A stretch of 8,231 bases of DNA from an uncultured Bacteroidota bacterium (GCA_937952445.1 CALGAA010000383.1:1-8231), one strand, 5' to 3'. Shown: positions 1 through 6,330, numbered from the stretch's first letter. The notes: a model not told the origin generated them from the sequence alone. Program-made: numbers and translations.

Positions 1-488
1 GGGTTAAGCCGCGACGGATTTTTTTCGCCCCGCGCTGATGCAGAGGGGGCACGTTCATCATGGCAGGAAAGGGACTGTTCTGGCAGTAGATCAAGGGGAA
101 TTGCCTGAGTGGCATAATAAAATATTAACCGTTGCACCACATTCGGGGGAAGAGGATGGCTCGGTTGTCGTATTACGGAATATGCCAGGTCCATGGAGGG
201 TTATCAAGACCCCACATAAAATTAAAGGCATTTTGAGGTATGTATGTTCCTTTGATCTTGATGCCCCTCTTTAGTAATTCCAGACCATAGCAACTACATA
301 ACCCTTAATAATACTGCATCATATGCATTTCTTAGGAATATGAGTTAAGGATGCCAGGATGGCGCTGTATGTAGATTCATCTATGGTTTTTATCCTCAGA
401 ATTATGTGGAATAGGGAATAGTTGATTAAACAGACTACAGTCTCATTGATCATGTGTCGGATTGATCTACATTTTTCGGATAGCCCTT
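1..488. other. Left-edge region without a supported gene
   Basis: Apart from the doubtful small ORF listed separately, I see no recognisable gene, RNA or mobile element here. Two reading frames are open to the left edge: plus-strand frame 1, up to a stop at 106-108, and a minus-strand frame that starts with ATG at 113-115 and leaves the window. Either could be the end of a neighbouring gene, but neither resembles a family I know. Bases 275-488 are AT-rich with stops in all frames. They contain a short inverted repeat (AGACT, two bases, AGTCT at 432-443) and a 7-bp direct repeat ATTGATC (445-451 and 461-467), neither of which is convincing as a functional site. Confidence 0.5.
38..274 (+). CDS. 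Doubtful 78-codon ORF, unrecognised
   Basis: This open frame runs from an ATG to a TAG-free stretch ending at 274 and would encode 78 residues. I do not recognise the product. The predicted protein is soluble and mixed in composition, with two adjacent His near the N-terminus and a Lys-rich segment around residues 57-64. It has no signal peptide, membrane segment or known motif. No ribosome-binding site is visible upstream, which is not decisive in Bacteroidota. Other frames over its first 115 bases are also open, so its coding status is unproven. It could equally be a chance ORF or a decayed gene remnant. Confidence 0.2.
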   Translation: MQRGHVHHGRKGTVLAVDQGELPEWHNKILTVAPHSGEEDGSVVVLRNMPGPWRVIKTPHKIKGILRYVCSFDLDAPL

Positions 489-995
489 TTAATCACCAAA
501 TTCCAGCCTATACACATAATCATCCATCACATAGCCCTTCCCAATATCGATAACCTCGGATTTCCAGCGGATAAAACCACATTTTTCATAAAATTCAGTG
601 GCTTTATTGTTTTTATTCACGTTGAGGATGAGCGCCTGGTCACCCTGTCTTTTTGCAATTTTTCTCAATTCCATAATGACATCTCTGCCCCACCCTTTGC
701 CCTGATGTGAGGGAAGTATATACAGCTTATGTATTTTGGTATCTGTCGTGTCCTGGTAATGAAATTCGACTGCGGCAAATCCGGCATCGCGGTGAATGAG
801 GTAGTATTGGAACTTAGGGTTTTGAATCTGGCTGCGAAGCTCAGCGGTGTTATACATCTGATCCAGCATGTATGAAATCTGGTCTTCTGATAGTATTGAA
901 TGAAAAGTCGGCGGCCAGGTGATATAGGCCAGGTTTTGAATGGTGGGGATGTGCTCAACAGAAGCAGCTCTTAAAATACTTTCGAATCTGGTCAT
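489..995 (-). CDS. GNAT-family N-acetyltransferase
   Basis: The 168-aa product is a single-domain Gcn5-related N-acetyltransferase, expected to transfer an acetyl group from acetyl-CoA to an amine. Motif A, the pyrophosphate-binding loop, is QGKGWG at residues 98-103, preceded by the strand KLYILPS. Motif B is the stretch with N125, N129 and N130, followed by ATEFYEKCGF (132-141), whose Y136 sits where the family's usual acid residue is found. The N-terminal layout (about residues 10-60) recalls PaiA-like polyamine acetyltransferases, but the substrate cannot be read from sequence. The start is the ATG at 993-995. The frame stays open upstream to 1298, but that extension crosses a terminator and the glycine-rich tail of the next gene in another frame, so it is not coding. 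The gene is separated from the upstream RRM gene by the terminator at 1123-1158 and probably has its own promoter. Confidence 0.88.
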   Translation of the reverse strand: MTRFESILRAASVEHIPTIQNLAYITWPPTFHSILSEDQISYMLDQMYNTAELRSQIQNPKFQYYLIHRDAGFAAVEFHYQDTTDTKIHKLYILPSHQGKGWGRDVIMELRKIAKRQGDQALILNVNKNNKATEFYEKCGFIRWKSEVIDIGKGYVMDDYVYRLEFGD

Positions 996-1001
996 ATGGT
1001 T

Positions 1002-1009
1002 CAAAAATA
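1002..1009 (-). promoter_or_regulatory. Candidate -7 box for the acetyltransferase gene
   Basis: Read on the minus strand this is TATTTTTG, a full match to the Bacteroidota -7 consensus TAnnTTTG. It lies just six bases upstream of the ATG at 995, so transcription from it would yield an essentially leaderless message. I find no TTTG -33 element at the usual distance, so the call rests on one box and its position downstream of a terminator. Confidence 0.3.
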
Positions 1010-1122
1010 CCACATAACCTGAAATTTCCGGCACATAAAGCGCAATTCGGGTCAGCACCCTTGTGAGAAAAATTCTATCAGAATTTGAGGGTCCGTCTTT
1101 AAACTTTTGAATTTCTCCCCAT

Positions 1123-1158
1123 AAAAAAAGCCCTCCCGGATTTCCGGAAGGGCTTTTT
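1123..1158 (-). terminator. Intrinsic terminator of the RRM gene
   Basis: The arms at 1129-1139 and 1144-1154 form an 11-bp stem around a 4-nt loop. Read on the minus strand every pair is Watson-Crick except one G-U wobble. On the plus strand the same position is a C-A mismatch, which indicates minus-strand use. A run of seven T follows on the minus strand (1129 down to 1123), and the A-tract on the other side can extend the stem. It begins about 20 nt past the stop codon of the RRM gene at 1177 and insulates the acetyltransferase gene downstream. Confidence 0.93.
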
Positions 1159-1176
1159 GTTCGGTTTGATGTGAAA

Positions 1177-1497
1177 TCAATATCTATTTCCTCCACCACC
1201 GCGATTGTAGCCTCCGCCACCACCGCGATAACCACCGCCACCACCACTGCGTTGTGCGCGTGGTTTTGCTTCTTTGACAACAATGGTGTTGCCATCAAGC
1301 TCGGAGTTGTCTAAGGCAGAAATAGCCTCTCTGGCTTCATCTTCTTCATACATTTCTACGAAACCGTAACATTTGGAATTACCTGTTTCGCGATCCATGA
1401 TGACTCGAGCAGATTTGATCTGCCCAAATTCGCTGAATGCCTGCTCCAATTCATAATCGGAAGTCTGTGGACTCAGCTTTGCAATAAAAATGTTCAT
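1177..1497 (-). CDS. Single-RRM RNA-binding protein with Gly-rich tail
   Basis: This 106-aa protein has one RNA recognition motif (about residues 1-80) followed by a disordered Gly/Arg/Tyr/Asn tail (85-106). RNP2 is IFIAKL at 3-8 and RNP1 is KCYGFVEM at 42-49. The RNA-stacking aromatics F4, Y44 and F46 are present, so single-stranded RNA binding is likely. Two RNP positions are unusual: Cys43 replaces the common Gly, and Lys7 replaces the common Asn. Proteins with this architecture are widespread in Bacteroidota and cyanobacteria and act post-transcriptionally in the cytoplasm; the targets here are unknown. The ATG at 1495-1497 is chosen because RNP2 follows directly, as in the family. An in-frame upstream start at 1554 would add 19 residues unlike any RRM. 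The gene lies 139 nt downstream of leuB and has its own promoter candidate and terminator, so it is probably a separate transcription unit. Confidence 0.93.
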   Translation of the reverse strand: MNIFIAKLSPQTSDYELEQAFSEFGQIKSARVIMDRETGNSKCYGFVEMYEEDEAREAISALDNSELDGNTIVVKEAKPRAQRSGGGGGYRGGGGGYNRGGGGNRY

Positions 1498-1510
1498 AAT
1501 AAAATTAGTT

Positions 1511-1537
1511 GATAAAAAATAAATACACTTTTGTGTA
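1511..1537 (-). promoter_or_regulatory. Hairpin and U-rich tract in the RRM gene leader
   Basis: On the minus strand the arms TACAC (1537-1533) and GTGTA (1528-1524) enclose an AAAA loop. A T-rich run (TTTATTTTTTAT) follows and ends about 14 nt before the ATG at 1497. The stem is only 5 bp with three A-T pairs. It could be a weak terminator for readthrough from leuB or a leader structure controlling the RRM gene; the sequence does not decide. Confidence 0.3.
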
Positions 1538-1605
1538 GTACAACAGATTAGCACAAACTAGGATGTTATTCGAAGAAGAGCCTGGTCTTTTACACTACGG
1601 ACAAT

Positions 1606-1613
1606 CAAAGATA
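1606..1613 (-). promoter_or_regulatory. Candidate -7 box for the RRM gene
   Basis: Read on the minus strand this is TATCTTTG, an exact match to the Bacteroidota TAnnTTTG -7 consensus. It lies 23 nt beyond the leuB stop and 108 nt upstream of the RRM gene's ATG, which would give a leader of about 100 nt. No clear TTTG -33 element is seen at the usual spacing. Confidence 0.45.
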
Positions 1614-1636
1614 CGCCATTTATTGGAATAACTTTG

Positions 1637-2698
1637 TTAATGTTTTAAAATAAATTCAGCCAAATAAGTTCCCACAGCCGAAGTTTTTTGTGAATTTTCT
1701 TCATTGAGGTCTTCGGTCACGAACCCAGCTGCCAGTGCTGCGTTGATCGAAGCCTTAATATTTTGAGCTTCATCCATCATTCCCCAATGTTCCAACATCA
1801 TGGCAGCCGACAATATTGCAGCCATAGGGTTGGCAATATCTTTTCCTTTGGCCTGGGGGTACGATCCATGAATGGGCTCAAACATGGCATACCGGTCACC
1901 AATTGAAGCACTAGGAGACAGACCGAGTGAACCACTGATAACCGATGCTTCATCTGATATAATGTCTCCAAACATGTTGGAGGTCAAAATTACATCAAAC
2001 TGACTCGGACGCAATATGATTTGCATCGCCGCATTGTCAACGAATAAAAAGTCGAGGGATACGCCCGGGTAATCCGTGGCGATTTCCTGAACAACTTTCC
2101 GCCACAATCGGGACGACGCCAATACGTTGGCTTTGTCTACCAGCGTTACCTTCCCCCGTCTTTTTTTCGCTGCCTCAAAAGCCAAACGAGCAATACGGGT
2201 AATTTCTTCCCTGCGATAAATCATAAGATCTGAGGCGATTCCGTCCCCGCTATCCTCCTTTTTATCACCGAAATATATACCACCTGTCAGCTCTCTGAAT
2301 ATCACAAAATCGCTTCCTTTAATCCGGGATTCTTTAAGAGGTGAAAGGTGAAGAATCGCATCAAAAGCGAGTATCGGTCGGAGATTGGCAAAGAGGTTGA
2401 GTTCTTTTCGCAACTTCAACAACCCTTGCTCAGGACGAACCCTGGCGTTGGGATTGTTATCGTACTTTGGATCTCCGATAGCTCCGAACAACAATGCGTC
2501 ACTGGATTTACACACTTCCAGAGTGGAGTCGGGGAGGGGATCACCAGTCTTATCGATGGCCGCCGCCCCTACATCAGCGGTTTTATATTGGAATTGATGC
2601 CCGTATTTTTCAGCTATGGCATCAAGTACTTTCCGGGCTTCCCGGATGACTTCGGGACCGATTCCGTCTCCGGGTAAGACTGCAATGGTTTTATGCAT
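1637..2698 (-). CDS. leuB: 3-isopropylmalate dehydrogenase
   Basis: LeuB oxidises and decarboxylates 3-isopropylmalate to 2-oxoisocaproate with NAD+, the third step of leucine biosynthesis, usually as a cytoplasmic homodimer. The 353-aa length is normal. The N-terminal LPGDGIGPEV (8-17) is diagnostic. Substrate-binding R97, R107 and R135, the catalytic pair Y142 and K189, and metal ligands D221, D245 and D249 are all in place. The cofactor loop EPIHGS (274-279) continues as YPQAKGKDIANP, with Gln282 where NAD-specific enzymes such as the Thermus one have the ribose-binding Asp. I recall this variant from other Bacteroidota. I chose the ATG at 2696-2698 because the family motif starts a few residues later; an in-frame GTG at 2722 would add eight residues. 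It is the last leu gene, 330 nt after leuD, so it may be the operon's tail or separately expressed. Confidence 0.96.
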   Translation of the reverse strand: MHKTIAVLPGDGIGPEVIREARKVLDAIAEKYGHQFQYKTADVGAAAIDKTGDPLPDSTLEVCKSSDALLFGAIGDPKYDNNPNARVRPEQGLLKLRKELNLFANLRPILAFDAILHLSPLKESRIKGSDFVIFRELTGGIYFGDKKEDSGDGIASDLMIYRREEITRIARLAFEAAKKRRGKVTLVDKANVLASSRLWRKVVQEIATDYPGVSLDFLFVDNAAMQIILRPSQFDVILTSNMFGDIISDEASVISGSLGLSPSASIGDRYAMFEPIHGSYPQAKGKDIANPMAAILSAAMMLEHWGMMDEAQNIKASINAALAAGFVTEDLNEENSQKTSAVGTYLAEFILKH

Positions 2699-3028
2699 GG
2701 TGATATTTTTTGTTTCGGACACAAAGAAACGAAATGAATGGGAATCATCCCTGGTTCTGATGAGTGGAATACTAAAATCCTACCGTATTTCTTCAAATTG
2801 ATCAATCATTTGGCTTCATCTGGGGCTTACCTATAGAGGAGAATTAAATCCCTGAATATAAACCATTGATTCAGTAATGCCTATTAAATCCCGGGAAATT
2901 TTTCGTGATGGATTGAGAATCAAAAGACTGCCGTCAATAATGAACAGGCTTTTCATTTTCAGACCTTTTCCCGAAGGTATTATTAGTTGGTTAATCCATT
3001 GCTAAATTTCATGACCGATGATAAAGAA
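2699..3028. other. 330-nt gap between leuD and leuB
   Basis: The gap is unusually long inside an otherwise tight operon. It holds the 41-codon ORF listed separately and a small hairpin (ACCTT 2963-2967, loop, AAGGT 2974-2978) with no T-run, so it is not a standard terminator. I find no exact TAnnTTTG box for leuB; the nearest candidate, TTTCTTTG on the minus strand just before the in-frame GTG at 2722, has one mismatch. Nothing resembles a tRNA, a known riboswitch or a mobile element. Confidence 0.5.
2831..2956 (-). CDS. Possible 41-aa small protein between leuD and leuB
   Basis: An ATG at 2954-2956 opens a 41-codon frame ending with TAG at 2831-2833, in the same direction as the leu genes. 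The product begins MKSLFIIDGSLLILNPSRK. It is hydrophobic in the first 14 residues and basic at 18-22. A purine-rich AAAAGG lies about eight bases upstream of the start, which could act as a weak ribosome-binding site. I recognise no family. It could be a real small protein, the remnant of a gene that once filled the gap, or a chance ORF. Only its position inside the operon and its orientation favour the first two. Confidence 0.22.
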   Translation of the reverse strand: MKSLFIIDGSLLILNPSRKISRDLIGITESMVYIQGFNSPL

Positions 3029-3637
3029 TTACCTCAGAGGTGGAGCAACGTAGGAACGGTTTTTTTCAAATTCGGTGATTTTGTCCTTCAGACTTAACAA
3101 GTAATCGATGTCGTCATACCCATTGAGGAGACACATTTTTTTATAATCATCGATGTCAAAACTCATTTTTTCACCATCGGGTTCGATTCGCACGTATTGT
3201 TCCGGCAAATTAACGGTAATTGGCGTCTTTGGATTTTCTGTGATTTTTTGGAGGAGATGATCGAGGTATTCCGGACTGACCGTGATCGGCAATAATCCAT
3301 TGTTCAGGGCATTCCCTTTAAATATATCAGCAAAAAAACTGGAAATGATCACTCGAAATCCATAGCCATGCAACGCCCAGGCAGCGTGTTCCCGACTGGA
3401 TCCACTCCCGAAATTCTTCCCTGCTACGAGGATTTTTCCGGAATAAATCGGATTATTGAGTACAAAATCCGGATTGGGCTCATTGTTTTTGTCGTAACGC
3501 CAATCGTAAAACAAATTATCGCCAAATCCCAACTTATCGATCGCTTTCAAAAACCGGGCGGGAATAATCTGGTCGGTATCGATGTCCTCCATCGGCATCG
3601 GTACCCCTGTATCCGTAAATATTTCTATTTTTTCCAT
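3029..3637 (-). CDS. leuD: 3-isopropylmalate dehydratase, small subunit
   Basis: LeuD is the swivelling small subunit that joins LeuC to form isopropylmalate isomerase, which converts 2-isopropylmalate to 3-isopropylmalate via isopropylmaleate. At 202 aa it has the usual bacterial length. The signature segments are DIDTDQIIPARFLK (18-31), GKNFGSGSSREHAAWAL (73-89), which closes over the active site and carries the substrate-contacting Ser/Arg residues, and NALNNGLLPI (109-118). Its ATG at 3635-3637 directly follows the leuC stop codon with no bases between, so the two subunits are probably translationally coupled for 1:1 production. Confidence 0.97.
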   Translation of the reverse strand: MEKIEIFTDTGVPMPMEDIDTDQIIPARFLKAIDKLGFGDNLFYDWRYDKNNEPNPDFVLNNPIYSGKILVAGKNFGSGSSREHAAWALHGYGFRVIISSFFADIFKGNALNNGLLPITVSPEYLDHLLQKITENPKTPITVNLPEQYVRIEPDGEKMSFDIDDYKKMCLLNGYDDIDYLLSLKDKITEFEKNRSYVAPPLR

Positions 3638-5032
3638 TTATACTAATTCTCTTGCATCTACAATTTTTCCATGAATGGCCACCGCTGCTGCCGTCAAGGG
3701 ACTTGCCAGTATGGTCCGCGCTCCGGGTCCCTGGCGGCCTTCAAAGTTTCGGTTGGACGTGGATACGCAGTATTCTCCTGCCGGAATTTTATCTTCATTC
3801 ATGCCCAGGCATGCCGAACACCCCGCTTCCCTGAACTCATAGCCAGCCTCGATCAATATCCGATCCAATCCTTCTTCTGTGGCTTGTTTTCGTACGCGTT
3901 GAGATCCGGGAACGATCATGGCCCGAACGTTAGGATTGACTTTTTTACCCTTCGAGAAATTGGCCACAATTCGGAGATCTTCAATTCGCGAATTAGTGCA
4001 GCTCCCGATAAAGACATTTTGTACCGGCATACCAAGCAACTCCTGACCGGGTTCCAGTCCCATATAGTCCAGTGAATTTTGGAACGATTCCGGTTTAGCT
4101 GAGTCGATTCGTGTAGGGACCCGTTCCGAAATCTTTATCCCCATTCCGGGATTGGTCCCGTACGTAATCATCGGCTCGATTTCCGCGGCGTCAAAATGGT
4201 ATTCCTTGTCGAATTCGGCTTCCTGATCGCTCTTCAGGGTTTTCCAGTAGGCCAAAGCCTTATCCCAGTCTTCACCTTTCGGTGCGAAATCCCGGCCTTT
4301 GATATAATCGAAAGTTTTTTCGTCCGGTGCGATCAGGCCTCCCCGAGCGCCCATCTCAATGCTCATGTTGCATATCGTCATCCGTGCTTCCATGCTCAAC
4401 TTTTCAATCGCGCTTCCGGCGTACTCGATAAAATATCCCGTTCCTCCACCAGCAGTGAGTTTGGAGAGCAAATAAAGAATCAGATCCTTCGAATACACCC
4501 CCGGGTTCAATTCGCCGGATATATTTATCCGCATCCGTTTGGGTTTACTGACGAGCAATGTCTGTGTGGCAAAAACTTGTTCTACCTGGCTGGTTCCGAT
4601 GCCAAAAGCGATCGTACCAAAAGCACCATGGGTAGAAGTATGGCTGTCGCCGCACACGATGGTCATTCCAGGCTGGGTGATGCCCAGTTCAGGTCCAATG
4701 ATGTGGACGATCCCCTGGTTGGGATGCCCCAGGCCATATAAATTCACGTCAAATTCTGCGCAGTTTTTTGTCAGGGTTTCTACCTGAATACGGCTTAGCG
4801 GTTCTGTAATTCTTTGATGCTGATTGATCGTGGGAACGTTGTGATCCGCCGTGGCAACGGTCTGGTCTTTGCGAAACAGAGGAACCTGTCGTTCGCGTAA
4901 TCCCGAAAACGCCTGTGGACTGGTCACTTCATGTATAAAATGACGATCAATGTACAGGATATCCTGCGTAGCGTCTACTGATTCCACGACATGGGCGTCC
5001 CATATCTTATCAAATAAGGTCTTGTGCTTCAT
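3638..5032 (-). CDS. leuC: 3-isopropylmalate dehydratase, large subunit
   Basis: LeuC is the aconitase-type [4Fe-4S] subunit of isopropylmalate isomerase. The 464-aa length matches the family (about 465). The cluster ligands are C345 in FIGSCTNSR and C405 and C408 in GCSACLGMN. The conserved CGDSHTSTHGAFG segment (128-139) and the following GIGTSQVEQVFATQTL helix are intact. I chose the ATG at 5030-5032, giving MKHKTLFDKIWDAH, the normal family start. The frame is open to 5140, but the extra 36 residues overlap the end of leuA and do not look like LeuC. A perfect 7-bp hairpin sits upstream, after leuA. Everything needed for activity is present, including the adjacent leuD. Confidence 0.97.
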   Translation of the reverse strand: MKHKTLFDKIWDAHVVESVDATQDILYIDRHFIHEVTSPQAFSGLRERQVPLFRKDQTVATADHNVPTINQHQRITEPLSRIQVETLTKNCAEFDVNLYGLGHPNQGIVHIIGPELGITQPGMTIVCGDSHTSTHGAFGTIAFGIGTSQVEQVFATQTLLVSKPKRMRINISGELNPGVYSKDLILYLLSKLTAGGGTGYFIEYAGSAIEKLSMEARMTICNMSIEMGARGGLIAPDEKTFDYIKGRDFAPKGEDWDKALAYWKTLKSDQEAEFDKEYHFDAAEIEPMITYGTNPGMGIKISERVPTRIDSAKPESFQNSLDYMGLEPGQELLGMPVQNVFIGSCTNSRIEDLRIVANFSKGKKVNPNVRAMIVPGSQRVRKQATEEGLDRILIEAGYEFREAGCSACLGMNEDKIPAGEYCVSTSNRNFEGRQGPGARTILASPLTAAAVAIHGKIVDARELV

Positions 5033-5054
5033 AGAAGTCGATTGATAAAATGAT

Positions 5055-5073
5055 ACACGATTCTCGATCGTGT
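5055..5073 (-). promoter_or_regulatory. Intercistronic hairpin between leuA and leuC
   Basis: The arms ACACGAT (5055-5061) and ATCGTGT (5067-5073) form a perfect 7-bp stem with a 5-nt loop, in the 49-nt gap between the leuA stop and the leuC ATG. On the minus strand it is followed by ATCATTTTATC, too broken a T-run for an efficient terminator. It is more likely an mRNA-processing or stability element, or a partial attenuator that sets the leuA to leuCD ratio. Confidence 0.4.
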
Positions 5074-5081
5074 CAAATGTC

Positions 5082-6251
5082 TTATTTTGAATATTGCGCG
5101 TAGATCTCGTCTTTCGCTTCCATAAGGAAATAGAGGTCATCCTCCAGGATTTCCTTTTTCATGTCTGCGAGCTCTAAAAATCGGGTGTACAGGGCATCGA
5201 GTTCGAGCTTGGTCACGTTGTATCCAATTTCTTTGAGGCGGTACGCCAGGGCAGCACGACCACTACGAGCTGTCAAAATGATGGAAGATTTATCTACTCC
5301 CACATCTGCCGGATCGATTATTTCGTAGGTGGATCTTTCTTTGATTACCCCATCCTGATGAATCCCGGATGAGTGCGCGAAAGCATTGGTTCCCACAATC
5401 GCTTTGTTGGGCTGCACCACCATACCCATCTCTTCGGATACCATTTTACTCGTTTCCAGGAGCATGTGGGTTTTGATGTCCGTGTAAAAACCCAATTCCG
5501 GATGTTGTTTAATGATCATCACGCATTCTTCCAGCGAGGTGTTGCCCGCACGTTCTCCGATCCCGTTGATGGTACATTCGATTTGTCTGGCTCCGTTTAT
5601 GGCCCCATAAATACTATTAGCTGTGGCTAGCCCCAGGTCGTTGTGGCAGTGGGTCGATATATGTACGTTTTCCAACCCGGTGACGTTGGCTACCAGGTAG
5701 GCGATTTTCTCTCCATATTCGAGGGGCAAGCAATAGCCGGTGGTATCTGGAATATTGAGGACCGTAGCTCCGGCATCCACTGCAATCTGACAAGCCCGGG
5801 CCAAAAATTCGTTGTCGGTCCGGCCGGCATCTTCTGCATAAAATTCTACATCTTCCACAAACGTTTTCGCATATGAAATGGCTTCGTGGACTCGTTCCAG
5901 AACTTTTTCCCGGGTCGTTCGAAATTTATATTTGATATGGTTTTCTGATGTACCGATTCCCGTATGAATTCTTGGTCGTTTGGCTTTGGCCAGTGCTTCT
6001 GCTGCCACTTCGATGTCCTTTTTGACAGCTCTTGACAAACCGCATACGATGCTGTTATTGACCGTTTCGGATATGGCCTGAACCGAAGCAAAATCTCCCG
6101 GTGAGGAAATCGGAAATCCGGCTTCGATGATATCCACACCGAGTTTGTCCAATTGTCGGGCCAGCTTGATTTTTTGATCTTGATTCAATTTACATCCAGG
6201 CACTTGTTCTCCATCCCGCAATGTAGTATCAAAAATGTGTATTTTTGCCAT
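5082..6251 (-). CDS. leuA: 2-isopropylmalate synthase, short form
   Basis: LeuA condenses acetyl-CoA with 2-oxoisovalerate to 2-isopropylmalate, the committed step of leucine synthesis. The 389 residues form a complete DRE-TIM barrel. DTTLRDGEQ (8-16) supplies catalytic R12 and metal ligand D13, H201 and H203 in the HCHNDLG segment complete the metal site, and GIGERAGNTSLEE (230-242) includes N237. HSSGIHQDG (293-301) belongs to the post-barrel subdomain. The protein ends where the long form (over 500 aa, as in E. coli) continues into the C-terminal leucine-binding LeuA dimer domain, which is absent here. The stop at 5082 is genuine and leuC follows at once, so this is not a frameshift. Homocitrate or citramalate synthase are alternatives within the superfamily, but the leuCDB context argues for LeuA. 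Regulation may act through the leader upstream. Confidence 0.94.
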   Translation of the reverse strand: MAKIHIFDTTLRDGEQVPGCKLNQDQKIKLARQLDKLGVDIIEAGFPISSPGDFASVQAISETVNNSIVCGLSRAVKKDIEVAAEALAKAKRPRIHTGIGTSENHIKYKFRTTREKVLERVHEAISYAKTFVEDVEFYAEDAGRTDNEFLARACQIAVDAGATVLNIPDTTGYCLPLEYGEKIAYLVANVTGLENVHISTHCHNDLGLATANSIYGAINGARQIECTINGIGERAGNTSLEECVMIIKQHPELGFYTDIKTHMLLETSKMVSEEMGMVVQPNKAIVGTNAFAHSSGIHQDGVIKERSTYEIIDPADVGVDKSSIILTARSGRAALAYRLKEIGYNVTKLELDALYTRFLELADMKKEILEDDLYFLMEAKDEIYAQYSK

Positions 6252-6258
6252 TGATGCT

Positions 6259-6266
6259 TACTTTTG
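6259..6266 (+). promoter_or_regulatory. Possible -7 box for the plus-strand gene
   Basis: TACTTTTG matches the Bacteroidota TAnnTTTG box on the plus strand, 137 nt upstream of the GTG at 6404. There is no TTTG at the right distance upstream. It is the only exact match I find for the divergent gene, so the call is weak. Confidence 0.2.
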
Positions 6267-6267
6267 T

Positions 6268-6330
6268 ACAATGTAACTGAAGTCGATTATATCAACCACA
6301 ACTCTAAAATAAAGATTCCCCATACATTGT
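6268..6330 (-). promoter_or_regulatory. Long-range 8-bp pairing around the leu leader ORF
   Basis: In the leu transcript sense, ACAATGTA (6330-6323), which overlaps codons 2-5 of the leader ORF, is perfectly complementary to TACATTGT (6275-6268), 16 nt before the leuA ATG. The loop is 47 nt and holds the rest of the leader ORF. A ribosome on the leader would mask the first arm, so the pairing could respond to leader translation. There is no T-run, so any effect would be on translation or another step rather than classical termination. An 8-bp match could also be chance. Confidence 0.3.

Noticed and set aside
432..443. AGACT/AGTCT inverted repeat as terminator of the acetyltransferase gene
   Set aside because: The stem is 5 bp with a 2-nt loop and only a short T-run follows, so it is not a credible intrinsic terminator.
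665..958. 97-codon minus-strand ORF inside the acetyltransferase gene
   Set aside because: It overlaps the GNAT domain in another frame and has no motif; the GNAT frame has clear acetyl-CoA-binding motifs.
1185..1245. Gly-codon tandem repeats as a CRISPR or other DNA repeat array
   Set aside because: The periodicity is explained by the Gly-rich tail of the RRM protein encoded on the minus strand.
996..1298. Upstream extension of the acetyltransferase frame to 269 residues
   Set aside because: It runs through the terminator at 1123-1158 and the out-of-frame Gly tail of the RRM gene, and gives a low-complexity Ala/Val sequence unrelated to GNAT proteins.
4196..4741. 181-codon plus-strand ORF opposite leuC
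   Set aside because: It lies wholly antisense to the well-supported leuC coding sequence and has no recognisable features; it is a shadow frame.
5033..5140. 36-residue N-terminal extension of LeuC
   Set aside because: It overlaps the leuA C-terminus, includes the intercistronic hairpin and does not resemble LeuC; the ATG at 5032 gives the normal family length.
6288..6293. TATAAT as a sigma-70-type -10 box for leuA
   Set aside because: It matches the enteric consensus, but Bacteroidota use TAnnTTTG, and a better-fitting promoter pair lies further upstream at 6372-6401.
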